The notes under the pieces: model-generated
Seen by the model: the letters and a program-made list of their open reading frames with translations, nothing else
What the model was told of the DNA's origin: nothing
Database searches by the model: none
Part shown: one piece after another, positions 25,936 through 34,353 of the stretch
How positions within the stretch are numbered: the stretch's first letter is position 1
Layout of the letters: every line of letters begins with the position of its first letter
Translations under genes and position numbers: made by a program
From: Arhodomonas aquaeolei DSM 8974
Lineage (GTDB): Bacteria > Pseudomonadota > Gammaproteobacteria > Nitrococcales > Nitrococcaceae
NCBI RefSeq assembly: GCF_000374645.1
Contig: NZ_KB894812.1
Coordinates: forward strand, 59,578-123,577
Reading direction: 5' to 3'
DNA: 64,000 bases

Positions 25936-26714
25936 GGGTCTCGCTGGTCCAGCCCGCCCTCGCCGACCGCGAGCCGGCGGCGAACCGGGCCACGCTGGAG
26001 CGGCTGACCGCCCCGCTCGCCGGGACCACGGACCTGGTCGTGCTACCGGAGATGTTTGCCACCGGCTTCACCATGAACCCGGAACGCGACGCCGAGCCCG
26101 CCGACGGCGACTCGCTGGCGTGGATGCGCGCGCAGGCCCGGCACCTCGGCGCGGTGGTCACCGGTAGCCTCGCGATCCGCGAGGGGACGCACTACTTCAA
26201 CCGCCTGTACTGGGTCGGCCCGGACGGCGGCGTCCGCCACTACGACAAACGCCACGGCTTCCGCATGGCCGGCGAGCACGAGCACTACAGCCCGGGCCGG
26301 GAGCGGCTGATCGTCGAGCTCGGCGGCTGGCGGGTCTGCCCGCTGGTCTGCTACGACCTGCGCTTTCCGGTGTTCAGCCGCAACCGCGGCGACTACGACC
26401 TCCTTATTTACGTGGCCAACTGGCCGGCGGTGCGACGCACCAGCTGGCAGCGCCTGCTGCCCGCGCGGGCCATCGAGAACCTCGCACCGGTGATCGGCGT
26501 CAACCGCGTCGGTGCAGACGGCAACGGCCGGCACTATGCCGGCGAGAGCGTGGCCCTCGACTGGCTGGGCGAGCCGCTGGCGGACGCGGGCCGCGACGAG
26601 GAGGCCGTGACCAGCGCGACCCTCGACCCGGAGCGGCTGCAGCGCTTCCGCCGGCGCTTCCCGGCGCTGGACGACGCCGACCGGTTCATCCTCGACGACA
26701 CGCCGCCGGGCTGA
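25923..26714 (+). CDS. Omega-amidase-like nitrilase-superfamily amidohydrolase
   Basis: A 263-residue carbon-nitrogen hydrolase with the full Glu-Lys-Cys triad: LPEMFATGFTMNP (Glu near residue 42), YDKRHGF (Lys) and LVCYDLRFPVF (Cys). The motif order and length match YafV/Nit2 omega-amidases, which hydrolyse 2-oxoglutaramate. The ATG lies in the end of the aminotransferase gene, indicating coupled synthesis of the two enzymes. Confidence 0.87.
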   Translation: MQALRVSLVQPALADREPAANRATLERLTAPLAGTTDLVVLPEMFATGFTMNPERDAEPADGDSLAWMRAQARHLGAVVTGSLAIREGTHYFNRLYWVGPDGGVRHYDKRHGFRMAGEHEHYSPGRERLIVELGGWRVCPLVCYDLRFPVFSRNRGDYDLLIYVANWPAVRRTSWQRLLPARAIENLAPVIGVNRVGADGNGRHYAGESVALDWLGEPLADAGRDEEAVTSATLDPERLQRFRRRFPALDDADRFILDDTPPG

Positions 26715-26800
26715 ACCGGCGCCGACGGTGGCCGACGGTGGCCGCCGCAGGCGCCACGACGTACAATCGCCGCGACCTCGTCACGCAGGCTCCGCACCCT

Positions 26801-28081
26801 ATGCCGCACGTCGTTGCAATGGCCGACAACGTCCAGCGCCTCGGCTTCTTCGCGCGCATGACTGACGGCCTGGACACGCTGGGCCTGACGCTGACCGTGA
26901 TCGTCCCGCGCCCCGCGCTGGTCCGCGAGGGCCGGCGCCGCGGCATCGACGTCCGGCTCATCGGCCCGCGCGACGACGCAGCCACGGCATCGGAAGAGGC
27001 GCTGGAGCGGCGCACCGACACCCTGACACCCCGCCAGGCCGGCCGGCTGCACGCGGGCACCCGGCAGCTGCTGGCGCAGCTGCACCACGAACGCGGCATC
27101 GCCCTGCTGCTCGTCTGGAACGGCCGTCAGGTCGCCGGCCTCGCCGCAACCGGTTTCGCCCGGGAAGCCGATGTGCCGGTACTCTTCCTCCAGGCACCAT
27201 GGCTGGCCGGCCGACTGATGGCCGACCCCTGCGGGACGCACCTTGCGAGCAGCATCCACGCCGCACCGGAGCGTCTCGACGCCTACCCGGTCAGCGAGCG
27301 GGCATACCTGCGCTGGCACGGGCTCTACCGCACCCGCCGCCGGGAAAGCGCGTCGGTCCCCGCCGGCTCCCCTACCCCACCGGCAGGCAGCCCCGGCCGC
27401 TGGCTCGACCGCCTGTACACGCGGCTCGGCGCATCGGCGGTGCCCGCGCCCCCGGCCCGCCGCCGCCAGCTACGCCAGCAGCGGGCCGTGAGCGCCCAGC
27501 TCAGCGCCCTGCGTGACCCGATGCCCGGACGCTACGCGCTGTACATCGCCCAGCCCGACGACGATCCCCTGGTCGCGCTGGACAGCCCGGTCAACGCCGC
27601 CACGGCGCTCGCCAATGCGCTGGAGCGCGCCCGCGCCCGCCACCTGCCGCTGGTGGTGCGCCTCGGCCACGATTTCCACGACCCGCGGCTCCTCGCCGGT
27701 ATCATCGCCCGACTGCGTCAGTACCGGGATGTGTACCTGACCGCATCGGCGATCTATCCGCTGGTGGAATACGCCGAACGGGTCATCACCATCAACGACG
27801 TCGCCACGGTGCTCGACGCCCGGGTGCTCGAGCGCCCCCTCGACGTGCTGGGGGGCAGTCTGCTGGCGGCCCTGGATGAGGACCGCCTGGCACGGCTGAT
27901 CCTCGGCTACACCGTGCCCGTGGACTTCTTCTCGCACCGCCCGGTCCCGCCGGAGGCGATCCGCGAGATGATCACCCGACTGCCCCCCGGACAACGCCCC
28001 GCGCTCGCCGGCGGGAGCGCAGCCGCGGCGCCGGAGGATGCAGTGATGACGCTCAGCCCCGGAATGGAGTCGAGATCGTGA
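26801..28081 (+). CDS. Capsule polysaccharide export/biosynthesis-like protein (KpsS/LipB type)
   Basis: A 426-residue protein with features of the capsule-synthesis family: an N-terminal MPHVVAMADNVQRLGFF, a mid-region YALYIAQPDDDPLVA, and near the C-terminus AERVITINDVATVLDARVL then DVLGGSL, parallel to the 'viTinSt...eAl..gkpV...G' block of KpsS-like Kdo transferases. Similarity is partial, and no other capsule genes are near. It ends in a four-base overlap with a uracil-DNA-glycosylase-like gene. Confidence 0.6.
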   Translation: MPHVVAMADNVQRLGFFARMTDGLDTLGLTLTVIVPRPALVREGRRRGIDVRLIGPRDDAATASEEALERRTDTLTPRQAGRLHAGTRQLLAQLHHERGIALLLVWNGRQVAGLAATGFAREADVPVLFLQAPWLAGRLMADPCGTHLASSIHAAPERLDAYPVSERAYLRWHGLYRTRRRESASVPAGSPTPPAGSPGRWLDRLYTRLGASAVPAPPARRRQLRQQRAVSAQLSALRDPMPGRYALYIAQPDDDPLVALDSPVNAATALANALERARARHLPLVVRLGHDFHDPRLLAGIIARLRQYRDVYLTASAIYPLVEYAERVITINDVATVLDARVLERPLDVLGGSLLAALDEDRLARLILGYTVPVDFFSHRPVPPEAIREMITRLPPGQRPALAGGSAAAAPEDAVMTLSPGMESRS

Positions 28082-28776
28082 CCCTGGACGACGACCAGCG
28101 TGCCGCCTTCCGCGAGGCCGCCACCGGACTCAACGGCGTTGACGAGGCCGTCTACGAGGCCTTCGGGCGCGACCCGCTGCAGCCCGTCATCGGGCTCGGC
28201 CCCGCGGACGCCCCCGTGGGCTTTTTCGGACGCGATCCCGGCCGCGAGGAGATCCGTCACGGCATGCCCTTCATCGGCGGTGGCGGCCAGATGCTGCGGC
28301 GCGCCCTCTACGCCCATCACCACGGCACGGAGATGCCCGGCTTCGACGCCTCCGTCGAGGTGGGCCGGGGCTACTTCTGGGCCAACACCGTCCCGTACAA
28401 GCCGGTGGGCAACAAGGCCTGGTCGATGGCCGCGAAGCGGCGTTTCCATCCGCTCATGCGCTCCGTGCTCGTCCACGGCTGGCGGGGGCGGGAGCTCATC
28501 ACCCTGGGACGCGAGGCGTTCCTGTGGTTCGGCATCGACCGGCCCCGCGGGGAACGCCGGTCGCTGGAGGCGTTCTGGCAGCGCCCGGACCGCTTCGAGG
28601 CCAGCTTCACCGTCACGCTGACGGCCCCGGACGGCACCGACGCGCTGGTGCGCCTGCATCCGCTGCCCCACCCGTCCCCGCTCAACGCGACCTGGTACCG
28701 CCATTTCCCGGGACTGCTCCATGCCCGTCTGGCGACCCTGCCGGCGCCGCGGACACCCGACACCCGGCCGGTGTGA
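28078..28776 (+). CDS. Uracil-DNA glycosylase-superfamily protein
   Basis: A 232-residue protein. FFGRDPGREEIRHGMPFIGG parallels motif 1 of family 4/5 uracil-DNA glycosylases (G-x-x-PG-x-x-E...G-x-PF-x-G), and LPHPSPLNATW parallels the HPSP-x-N motif 2. The cysteines of the iron-sulfur cluster seen in families 4 and 5 are not evident. It may act on uracil or another damaged base, or be a non-DNA member of the fold. It starts with GTG inside the end of the preceding gene. Confidence 0.65.
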   Translation: MTLDDDQRAAFREAATGLNGVDEAVYEAFGRDPLQPVIGLGPADAPVGFFGRDPGREEIRHGMPFIGGGGQMLRRALYAHHHGTEMPGFDASVEVGRGYFWANTVPYKPVGNKAWSMAAKRRFHPLMRSVLVHGWRGRELITLGREAFLWFGIDRPRGERRSLEAFWQRPDRFEASFTVTLTAPDGTDALVRLHPLPHPSPLNATWYRHFPGLLHARLATLPAPRTPDTRPV

Positions 28777-28938
28777 CGACCCCGCGACCGGGCCAGGTTC
28801 CCCGTGCCTTTCGGCCGCCCGAGGTGGTGCCAGCGGTGACCGGGTTCGTTAATATGTGGCGTTGACAATGCCGCCACGGCGTCACCCGCATGCGGACACC
28901 TCCCCGCGGCGGCCGGACCACAGCGAGACGGGAAAACG

Positions 28939-30228
28939 ATGACCGAACTCAGCGACCTCTCCGACGAGCAGCTCCGCGGCCTGCACGAGGACACCCTCAC
29001 GCGCTACCGTGCCTTCCGCGACCAGGGCCTGAAGCTGAACATGGCCCGCGGCAAGCCCGCACCCGAGCAGCTCGACCTGAGCAACGATCTTCTCGGCCTG
29101 CCCGGTGCCGGGCACTACACCGCGGCCGACGGCACCGACTGCCGCAACTACGGCGGCGGCCAGGGCCTGCCCGAGGCGCGGGCGCTGCTCGGCGAGATCG
29201 TCGGCGCGCCGCCGGAGAACACCGTGGTCGCGGACAACGCCAGCCTGGCGATGATGCACGACCACATCGTCTACAGCCTGCTCAAGGGCAACCCGGACAG
29301 CGCCGCGCCCTGGTGCCGGGAACCCCGGGTGCGTTTCCTCTGCCCCGTGCCGGGCTACGACCGTCACTTCGCGATCTGCGCGGAGTACGGCATCGAGATG
29401 ATCAACGTGCCCATGCTCGAGGACGGCCCGGACATGGACCGCGTCGAGGCCCTGGTCGCCGAGGACCCGAGCATCAAGGGCATCTGGTGCGTGCCCAAGT
29501 ACGCCAACCCCACCGGGGCGGTGTACTCGGACGAGGTGGTCGAGCGCATGGCGCGCATGCCCACGGCGGCCGCGGACTTCCGCATCTTCTGGGACAACGC
29601 CTACGCCGTACACCACCTCACCGGGGAGCGCGTGGAGATCGCCAACCTCATCGAGGCCTGCGGGACGGCCGGCAACCCGGACCGGGCGCTGGTGTTCGCC
29701 TCGACCTCCAAGATCACCTTCGCCGGCGCCGGGCTGGGCGTGTTCGCCAGCTCCGCGCGCAACGTCGAGTGGTACCTCGCCCGCGCCGGCAAACGCGCCA
29801 TCGGCCCGGACAAGATCAACCAGCTCCGCCACCTGGCGAAGCTGCCCGACCTCCATGCCCTGCACCGGCTGATGGACGGCCACCGCGAGCTCATCGCGCC
29901 CAAGTTCGACGCCGTCCACGAGGCCTTCACCCGGGTGTTCGGCGACTACCGGGTGGCGACCTGGACACGCCCGCGGGGCGGCTACTTCATTAGTCTCGAC
30001 ACCCCGCAGGGATGCGCCGCGCGCACCGTGGAGCTGGCCCGCGAGGCCGGCGTGGTGATGACGCCCGCAGGCGCGACCTACCCCCACGGCCACGACCCGG
30101 AGGACCGCAACGTACGCGTGGCGCCGACCTTCCCCTCGCTCACGGAGGTCAAGCAGGCCGCGGAGGGGATCGCCGTCGCCACACTTCTCGCCGCCGTCGA
30201 GCGGCAAATCGCCCGCCGAAAGGCATAA
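28939..30228 (+). CDS. Aspartate aminotransferase, type Ic-like (PF12897 group)
   Basis: A 429-residue PLP enzyme. LNMARGKPAPEQLDLS and NYGGGQGLPEAR near the N-terminus, then YANPTGAVYSDEVV, DNAYAVHHL and the PLP lysine in FASTSKITFAGAG, match the aspartate aminotransferase subgroup Ic (also annotated as alanine/aspartate aminotransferase). It probably interconverts aspartate and 2-oxoglutarate with oxaloacetate and glutamate. It lies 162 bases after the previous gene with its own ribosome site, so likely begins a transcript. Confidence 0.85.
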   Translation: MTELSDLSDEQLRGLHEDTLTRYRAFRDQGLKLNMARGKPAPEQLDLSNDLLGLPGAGHYTAADGTDCRNYGGGQGLPEARALLGEIVGAPPENTVVADNASLAMMHDHIVYSLLKGNPDSAAPWCREPRVRFLCPVPGYDRHFAICAEYGIEMINVPMLEDGPDMDRVEALVAEDPSIKGIWCVPKYANPTGAVYSDEVVERMARMPTAAADFRIFWDNAYAVHHLTGERVEIANLIEACGTAGNPDRALVFASTSKITFAGAGLGVFASSARNVEWYLARAGKRAIGPDKINQLRHLAKLPDLHALHRLMDGHRELIAPKFDAVHEAFTRVFGDYRVATWTRPRGGYFISLDTPQGCAARTVELAREAGVVMTPAGATYPHGHDPEDRNVRVAPTFPSLTEVKQAAEGIAVATLLAAVERQIARRKA

Positions 30229-30261
30229 CAACAAACCGATACCGATGACCAAGGAGCCGGT

Positions 30262-31929
30262 ATGAAAAAGGCCGTATTCATCGCAACCATGCTGGTCGCG
30301 AGCACCGCCAGTGCCTCGTGGCTGAGCAACATGTTCGGGGGGGACGAGGGCAAGGACCTCCTCGCCTACGTCCCGGCGGACAGTGACTACTACCTGGGCT
30401 ACAGCGAGCCCTACGACGTGGCGGGGTATCTCTCGCACTGGCAGGGCGTGCTCAACCGGGCCAACGCCCGCGAGGAGCTGCCGAGCCCGGCGGAGGCCAC
30501 GGAGGCCGGCGGCCCCGGCGCCGGCATGATCATGGCGTTGCTGGAGCAGACCTACCTCGACGCCGACGCCGAGACCCCCGGTGCCTCCATCGGGCTGGAC
30601 GACGGCGGCGTCTCCGGCTTCTACGAGGTCGCCGGGCTGCCGGTGCTGCGCTACCGGCTCGACGACGTCGACACCTTCAAGGCAGCCCTGGACGCCGCCC
30701 AGAAACGCGCCGGCGTGACCCCGGCGGCCTCCACCGGCGAGAACGTCCGCCGCTACCCGTTCGCGGGCAAGGGCGACGCCACGCCGCCGGCCCTGCTGAT
30801 CGCCGTGCGCGACGGCGACGCGGTATTCACGCTCGCAGTGGCCGGCATGGAGGATGCCCTGCCGAAGGCGCTGGGCGAGACCCTGCCCGGGGAGAGCATG
30901 GCCGACTCCGGGCGTCTGGAGAAGCTCGCCGAGACCTACGGCACCCTGCCCTGGGCCACCGGCTACATCGATCACCGCGCGCTCGCCAGTGCGGTCACCG
31001 GCACCGGCGACGGCGGCACCGCGGCACTGGTCAAGTCCATCGCCAGGGCCTACGGCGAGGAGCCGCCGGAGCTGGAAGCCGGCTGCGTGGCGGACATGAA
31101 TGCGGTGGTGGATGTGTGGCCGCGCAGCGTGCTCGGTGTCTCCGAGCTCGACCCGGACACCGGTGCCGCACGCGTGCGCTGGGTGACCGACATCGCCGAC
31201 GGCGACCTGCGCTCGACCCTGAAACGGTTGCGCGGCCATATCCCGTCGGCGGCGCAGGGCAGCCTCGCCAGCGCGGGACTCGGCCTGGACATCTCGTCGG
31301 TGGTGCCGGTCATGCAGACCCTGGCCAATCGCTTCAAGTCCACGCAGTGGCAGTGCCCGCAGATGCAGCAGCTCCAGCAGCAGGTCAACACCCAGCAGCT
31401 CTCCCAGATGGGCATGCTGACCGCGATGCTGGGCGACGTCCGCGGTGCGACGCTCACCCTGCTCGACGGCCCGGCGGAGAAGGGCCGGATCCCCACGGGT
31501 ACCCTGGATATCGCCACCTCCCGGCCGGGGGCGCTGTGGCAGGTGATACAGGGGTTCATCGGCACCAACGTGCAGCCCGAGGTGGGCGGCGAACCGGTGA
31601 GCATCGACCATCCGATGGTGAGCGGCAAGGACGTTCGGGTCGCGCTGCGTGACGGCCGCTTTACGGTCCTCGCCGGCCAGGACGCCGCAGTGCCGGACTC
31701 CGGCGCGGACCTTGCGGCAAACGGCATTCTCGACCTGCGCTACAACCCCTCGGCGCTGAGCGGGGCGCTGATGAGCGACCTGGAGGCCGTGCCGGGTGAC
31801 CAGGCGGAGATCGACGAGGTCCGCGATCAGCTCAAGGCGATGGACATCGACCAGGAGATCATGCTCGACATCACCGATCAGGGCCTGCTCCTGGACGTCG
31901 CCGCCACGCCCGGATCCGGGGACTCCTGA
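30262..31929 (+). CDS. Exported protein of unknown function (555 residues)
   Basis: I do not recognise a named family. The protein has a clear signal peptide (MKKAVFIATMLVASTASA, cleavage near residue 19) and a largely soluble mature chain rich in Asp, Gly and Leu. It has two widely spaced cysteines (in EAGCVAD and QWQCPQM) and a Gln-rich helix (MQQLQQQVNTQQLSQM). The repeated pattern 'lpvlRyrl.D...fkaaLd' and later short beta segments suggest a periplasmic, DUF3352-like mixed fold, but that is only a guess. It sits between an aminotransferase and TspO. Confidence 0.7.
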   Translation: MKKAVFIATMLVASTASASWLSNMFGGDEGKDLLAYVPADSDYYLGYSEPYDVAGYLSHWQGVLNRANAREELPSPAEATEAGGPGAGMIMALLEQTYLDADAETPGASIGLDDGGVSGFYEVAGLPVLRYRLDDVDTFKAALDAAQKRAGVTPAASTGENVRRYPFAGKGDATPPALLIAVRDGDAVFTLAVAGMEDALPKALGETLPGESMADSGRLEKLAETYGTLPWATGYIDHRALASAVTGTGDGGTAALVKSIARAYGEEPPELEAGCVADMNAVVDVWPRSVLGVSELDPDTGAARVRWVTDIADGDLRSTLKRLRGHIPSAAQGSLASAGLGLDISSVVPVMQTLANRFKSTQWQCPQMQQLQQQVNTQQLSQMGMLTAMLGDVRGATLTLLDGPAEKGRIPTGTLDIATSRPGALWQVIQGFIGTNVQPEVGGEPVSIDHPMVSGKDVRVALRDGRFTVLAGQDAAVPDSGADLAANGILDLRYNPSALSGALMSDLEAVPGDQAEIDEVRDQLKAMDIDQEIMLDITDQGLLLDVAATPGSGDS

Positions 31930-31934
31930 TCCCC

Positions 31935-32423
31935 GTGCCGGAACGGCCGGCTACCGCGGGGCGCGGCAGGGACGCCGCGCTGCTGCTCGCCTGGCTCGCG
32001 GTGGTGGCGCTCGCCGCCGCCAGCGGCATCCTGACACCACCGGGCGAGTGGTACGCGGGCCTCGCCAAGCCACCGCTCACGCCGCCGGACTGGCTGTTCC
32101 CGGTGGCGTGGACGGTACTCTACGTAATGATGGCGGTCTCCGCCTGGCTGGTGAGCCGCCGGGTCATGCTGCCCGACGGCCTGACCGTGCTGCTGCCCTT
32201 TATCGCCCAGCTCGGGGCCAACGGACTGTGGTCGGTGATCTTCTTCGGCTGGCACCGCCCGGTCACCGCACTGCTCGATCTCGCCGTCCTCTGGCTGCTG
32301 ATCGCGCTGTGCATCGCCCGCTTCCACCGGGTCTCGCGGCCCGCCGCCTGGCTGCTCGCACCCTACCTCGCGTGGGTGAGCTTCGCCGTCTACCTGAACA
32401 CCGGCGTGATCCGGCTCAACTGA
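31935..32423 (+). CDS. tspO: TspO/MBR family tryptophan-rich sensory protein
   Basis: A 162-residue membrane protein with five helices and the TspO motifs PPGEWYAGLAKPPLTPPDWLFP, then PVAWTVLYVMMAVSAWL and LGANGLWSVIFF. TspO proteins bind porphyrins and modulate tetrapyrrole or stress responses. The start is a GTG at 31935. Its 3' end overlaps the convergent opgH by eight bases. The N-terminal extension (about 13 residues) before helix 1 is basic. Confidence 0.9.
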   Translation: MPERPATAGRGRDAALLLAWLAVVALAAASGILTPPGEWYAGLAKPPLTPPDWLFPVAWTVLYVMMAVSAWLVSRRVMLPDGLTVLLPFIAQLGANGLWSVIFFGWHRPVTALLDLAVLWLLIALCIARFHRVSRPAAWLLAPYLAWVSFAVYLNTGVIRLN

Positions 32424-34353
32424 GCCGCACCCGCGTCCGGCGCCAGTGGGCGCCCCGCTCCAGGGACTGTACCGGCATGGCCAGCGGCCGTTCCGGCGGC
32501 AGTGCCGGCAACCGCCGCGCCGCACCGCGGCCCTCCGCCGCGAGCGTCGTGTCCAGCAGCCCCAGTACCGCCGGCGGGCGGCGCTCCTCCGGCGCTGCCC
32601 AGGTCCCGCTGCGGACCATCCATTCGCCCCAGTCGAGGCGGCTGGAGCACACCACGATCGGGGCGGCCAGCACCAGCCCCGCCACGATGGGTGTCAGCCA
32701 CCAGAAAAAGCCGAGTGCCAGCCACGCCGTCACGCCGCCCCACAGCAGACCGCCGATGGTGGCCAGGGCGGTGCGCCGCGCCGCCTCGCGCCAGGCCACG
32801 GCACGGCCGTCACGGACCTGGGGGTCCCAGCCGGTGCGGCTGCCGCTGAGCACGGCGAGCACGAAGCCGGCATGGAAGACCATCATCACCGGCGCGATGA
32901 GCACGGAGAACACCGTCTCCGTCAGCGCGTTCCACGCCAGGCGCCAGCCACCGCCGAAGGCCCGGCGCTCGTCGGCGCGGAGGAGCGCCCGCAGCACGCC
33001 CAGCACCTTGGGCAGGAGCAGCAGGGCTACGGTGATCATGAGCAGCGAGGCGATCTCCGTGGTCTTGGCCACCGGCCAGTCCGGAAAGAGCTGGTAGCCG
33101 CGCCGGAAGAACTCGCCCTGATTGAGTGCCCGGGTGAGGGCGTCCACCGTGCTCAGCGCGAGCATGAACAGCCACAGCAGCGACGAGATATAGGCCGTCG
33201 CCCCCATGAGGAAGTGGACCCGGCTGAGCGGATGCAGCCCGTACGCGGCGAGCAGCCGCAGGTGCTGGAGGTTGCCCTGGGCCCAGCGGCGGTCACGCTT
33301 GGCAAAGTCGAGCAGGTTGCTCGGCACCTCCTCGTAGCTGCCCTCGATCTCGGGCAGGAGGTAGACGTGCCAGCCGCCACGCCGCATCAGCGCGGCCTCC
33401 ACGAAGTCGTGGCTGAGGATATCCCCGCCCAGGGGCGGCCGCCCGGGCAGTGCCGGGAGGCCGCAGCAGTCGCTGAAGGCGCGCACGCGGATGATCGCGT
33501 TGTGGCCCCAGTAGTTGGCCGCATCCATCTGCCAGAAGCTCAGCCCCGTCGCCAGCATGGGGCTGTACAGCCGGGCGGCGAACTGCAGGAAACGCCCGAA
33601 CGGCGTGCGCTGACGCACCGGGATCGGCACCGTCTGGATGATGCCCGCCGAGGGGTGGCGCCACATGGTCCGCGCCAGCGCCAGCAGCGCATCGCCGCTC
33701 ATCACGCTGTCGGCATCGAGCACCACCATGAAGTCGTATCGCCCGCCCCAGCGCCGGCAGAAATCGGCGATGTTGCCCGCCTTGCGTCCCGCGTTGTCGT
33801 CCCGGCGCCGGTAGAACAGCCGGCCATCGGCGTCGAGGCGCTCCGCCAGCTCGGCGCAGCCGGCGGCCTCGGCCTCCGCGATGGCCTCGTCGCGGGTGTC
33901 GCTGAGCAGGTGGAAGTCAAAGCGCTCCCCCGCCCCGGTCGCCACCAGAGAGTGCCAGGTGGCTTCCAGCCCGGCCAGGACCCGGCCCGGATCCTCGTTG
34001 TAGACCGGCATCACCACCGCAACGCGGCCGGTGGGCCCCGAATCCGGTACCGGGCTGGCCGCGAGCGTCAGTGGATGGCGCCTTGCCAGCGACAGCACGA
34101 AGCCCGCCACGGCGCTCCAGAAGGCGGCCACGATCCAGGTGAACGTGACCGTGAACAGCGCCAGGATGCCCCACTCCAGGATGGTGGTGTCGTTGGCCCG
34201 CAGGATGCTGAACATCAGGAACACCCCGCCCGCCGCGCTGGAGAGCACCAGCAGCGCGAATACGGCACGGCGCAGGCCGGCCCCGGGGCAGTGCACCCGA
34301 TCCGTCACCGGCGATGTCGATGCTTCAGGGGAGTGCATCGGGATCCCAGACAT
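32416..34353 (-). CDS. opgH: Glucans biosynthesis glucosyltransferase OpgH
   Basis: A 645-residue membrane glycosyltransferase (GT2). Two N-terminal helices, a cytosolic catalytic domain with the D-x-D-type VVLDADSVMSG, the acid/base region GGDILSHDFVEAAL and the (Q/R)xxRW motif KRDRRWAQGN, then about six C-terminal helices. It elongates and exports periplasmic glucan from UDP-glucose. It is shorter than E. coli OpgH (847 residues), mostly at both ends. The start overlaps opgG by 29 bases; a second ATG at 34338 has a closer GGGA site and is equally possible. Confidence 0.93.
   Translation of the reverse strand: MSGIPMHSPEASTSPVTDRVHCPGAGLRRAVFALLVLSSAAGGVFLMFSILRANDTTILEWGILALFTVTFTWIVAAFWSAVAGFVLSLARRHPLTLAASPVPDSGPTGRVAVVMPVYNEDPGRVLAGLEATWHSLVATGAGERFDFHLLSDTRDEAIAEAEAAGCAELAERLDADGRLFYRRRDDNAGRKAGNIADFCRRWGGRYDFMVVLDADSVMSGDALLALARTMWRHPSAGIIQTVPIPVRQRTPFGRFLQFAARLYSPMLATGLSFWQMDAANYWGHNAIIRVRAFSDCCGLPALPGRPPLGGDILSHDFVEAALMRRGGWHVYLLPEIEGSYEEVPSNLLDFAKRDRRWAQGNLQHLRLLAAYGLHPLSRVHFLMGATAYISSLLWLFMLALSTVDALTRALNQGEFFRRGYQLFPDWPVAKTTEIASLLMITVALLLLPKVLGVLRALLRADERRAFGGGWRLAWNALTETVFSVLIAPVMMVFHAGFVLAVLSGSRTGWDPQVRDGRAVAWREAARRTALATIGGLLWGGVTAWLALGFFWWLTPIVAGLVLAAPIVVCSSRLDWGEWMVRSGTWAAPEERRPPAVLGLLDTTLAAEGRGAARRLPALPPERPLAMPVQSLERGAHWRRTRVRLS

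Noticed and set aside
26728..26755. Tandem repeat of a ten-base GGCCGACGGT unit
   Set aside because: Only two copies in an intergenic GC-rich spot; no evidence of an array or CRISPR.
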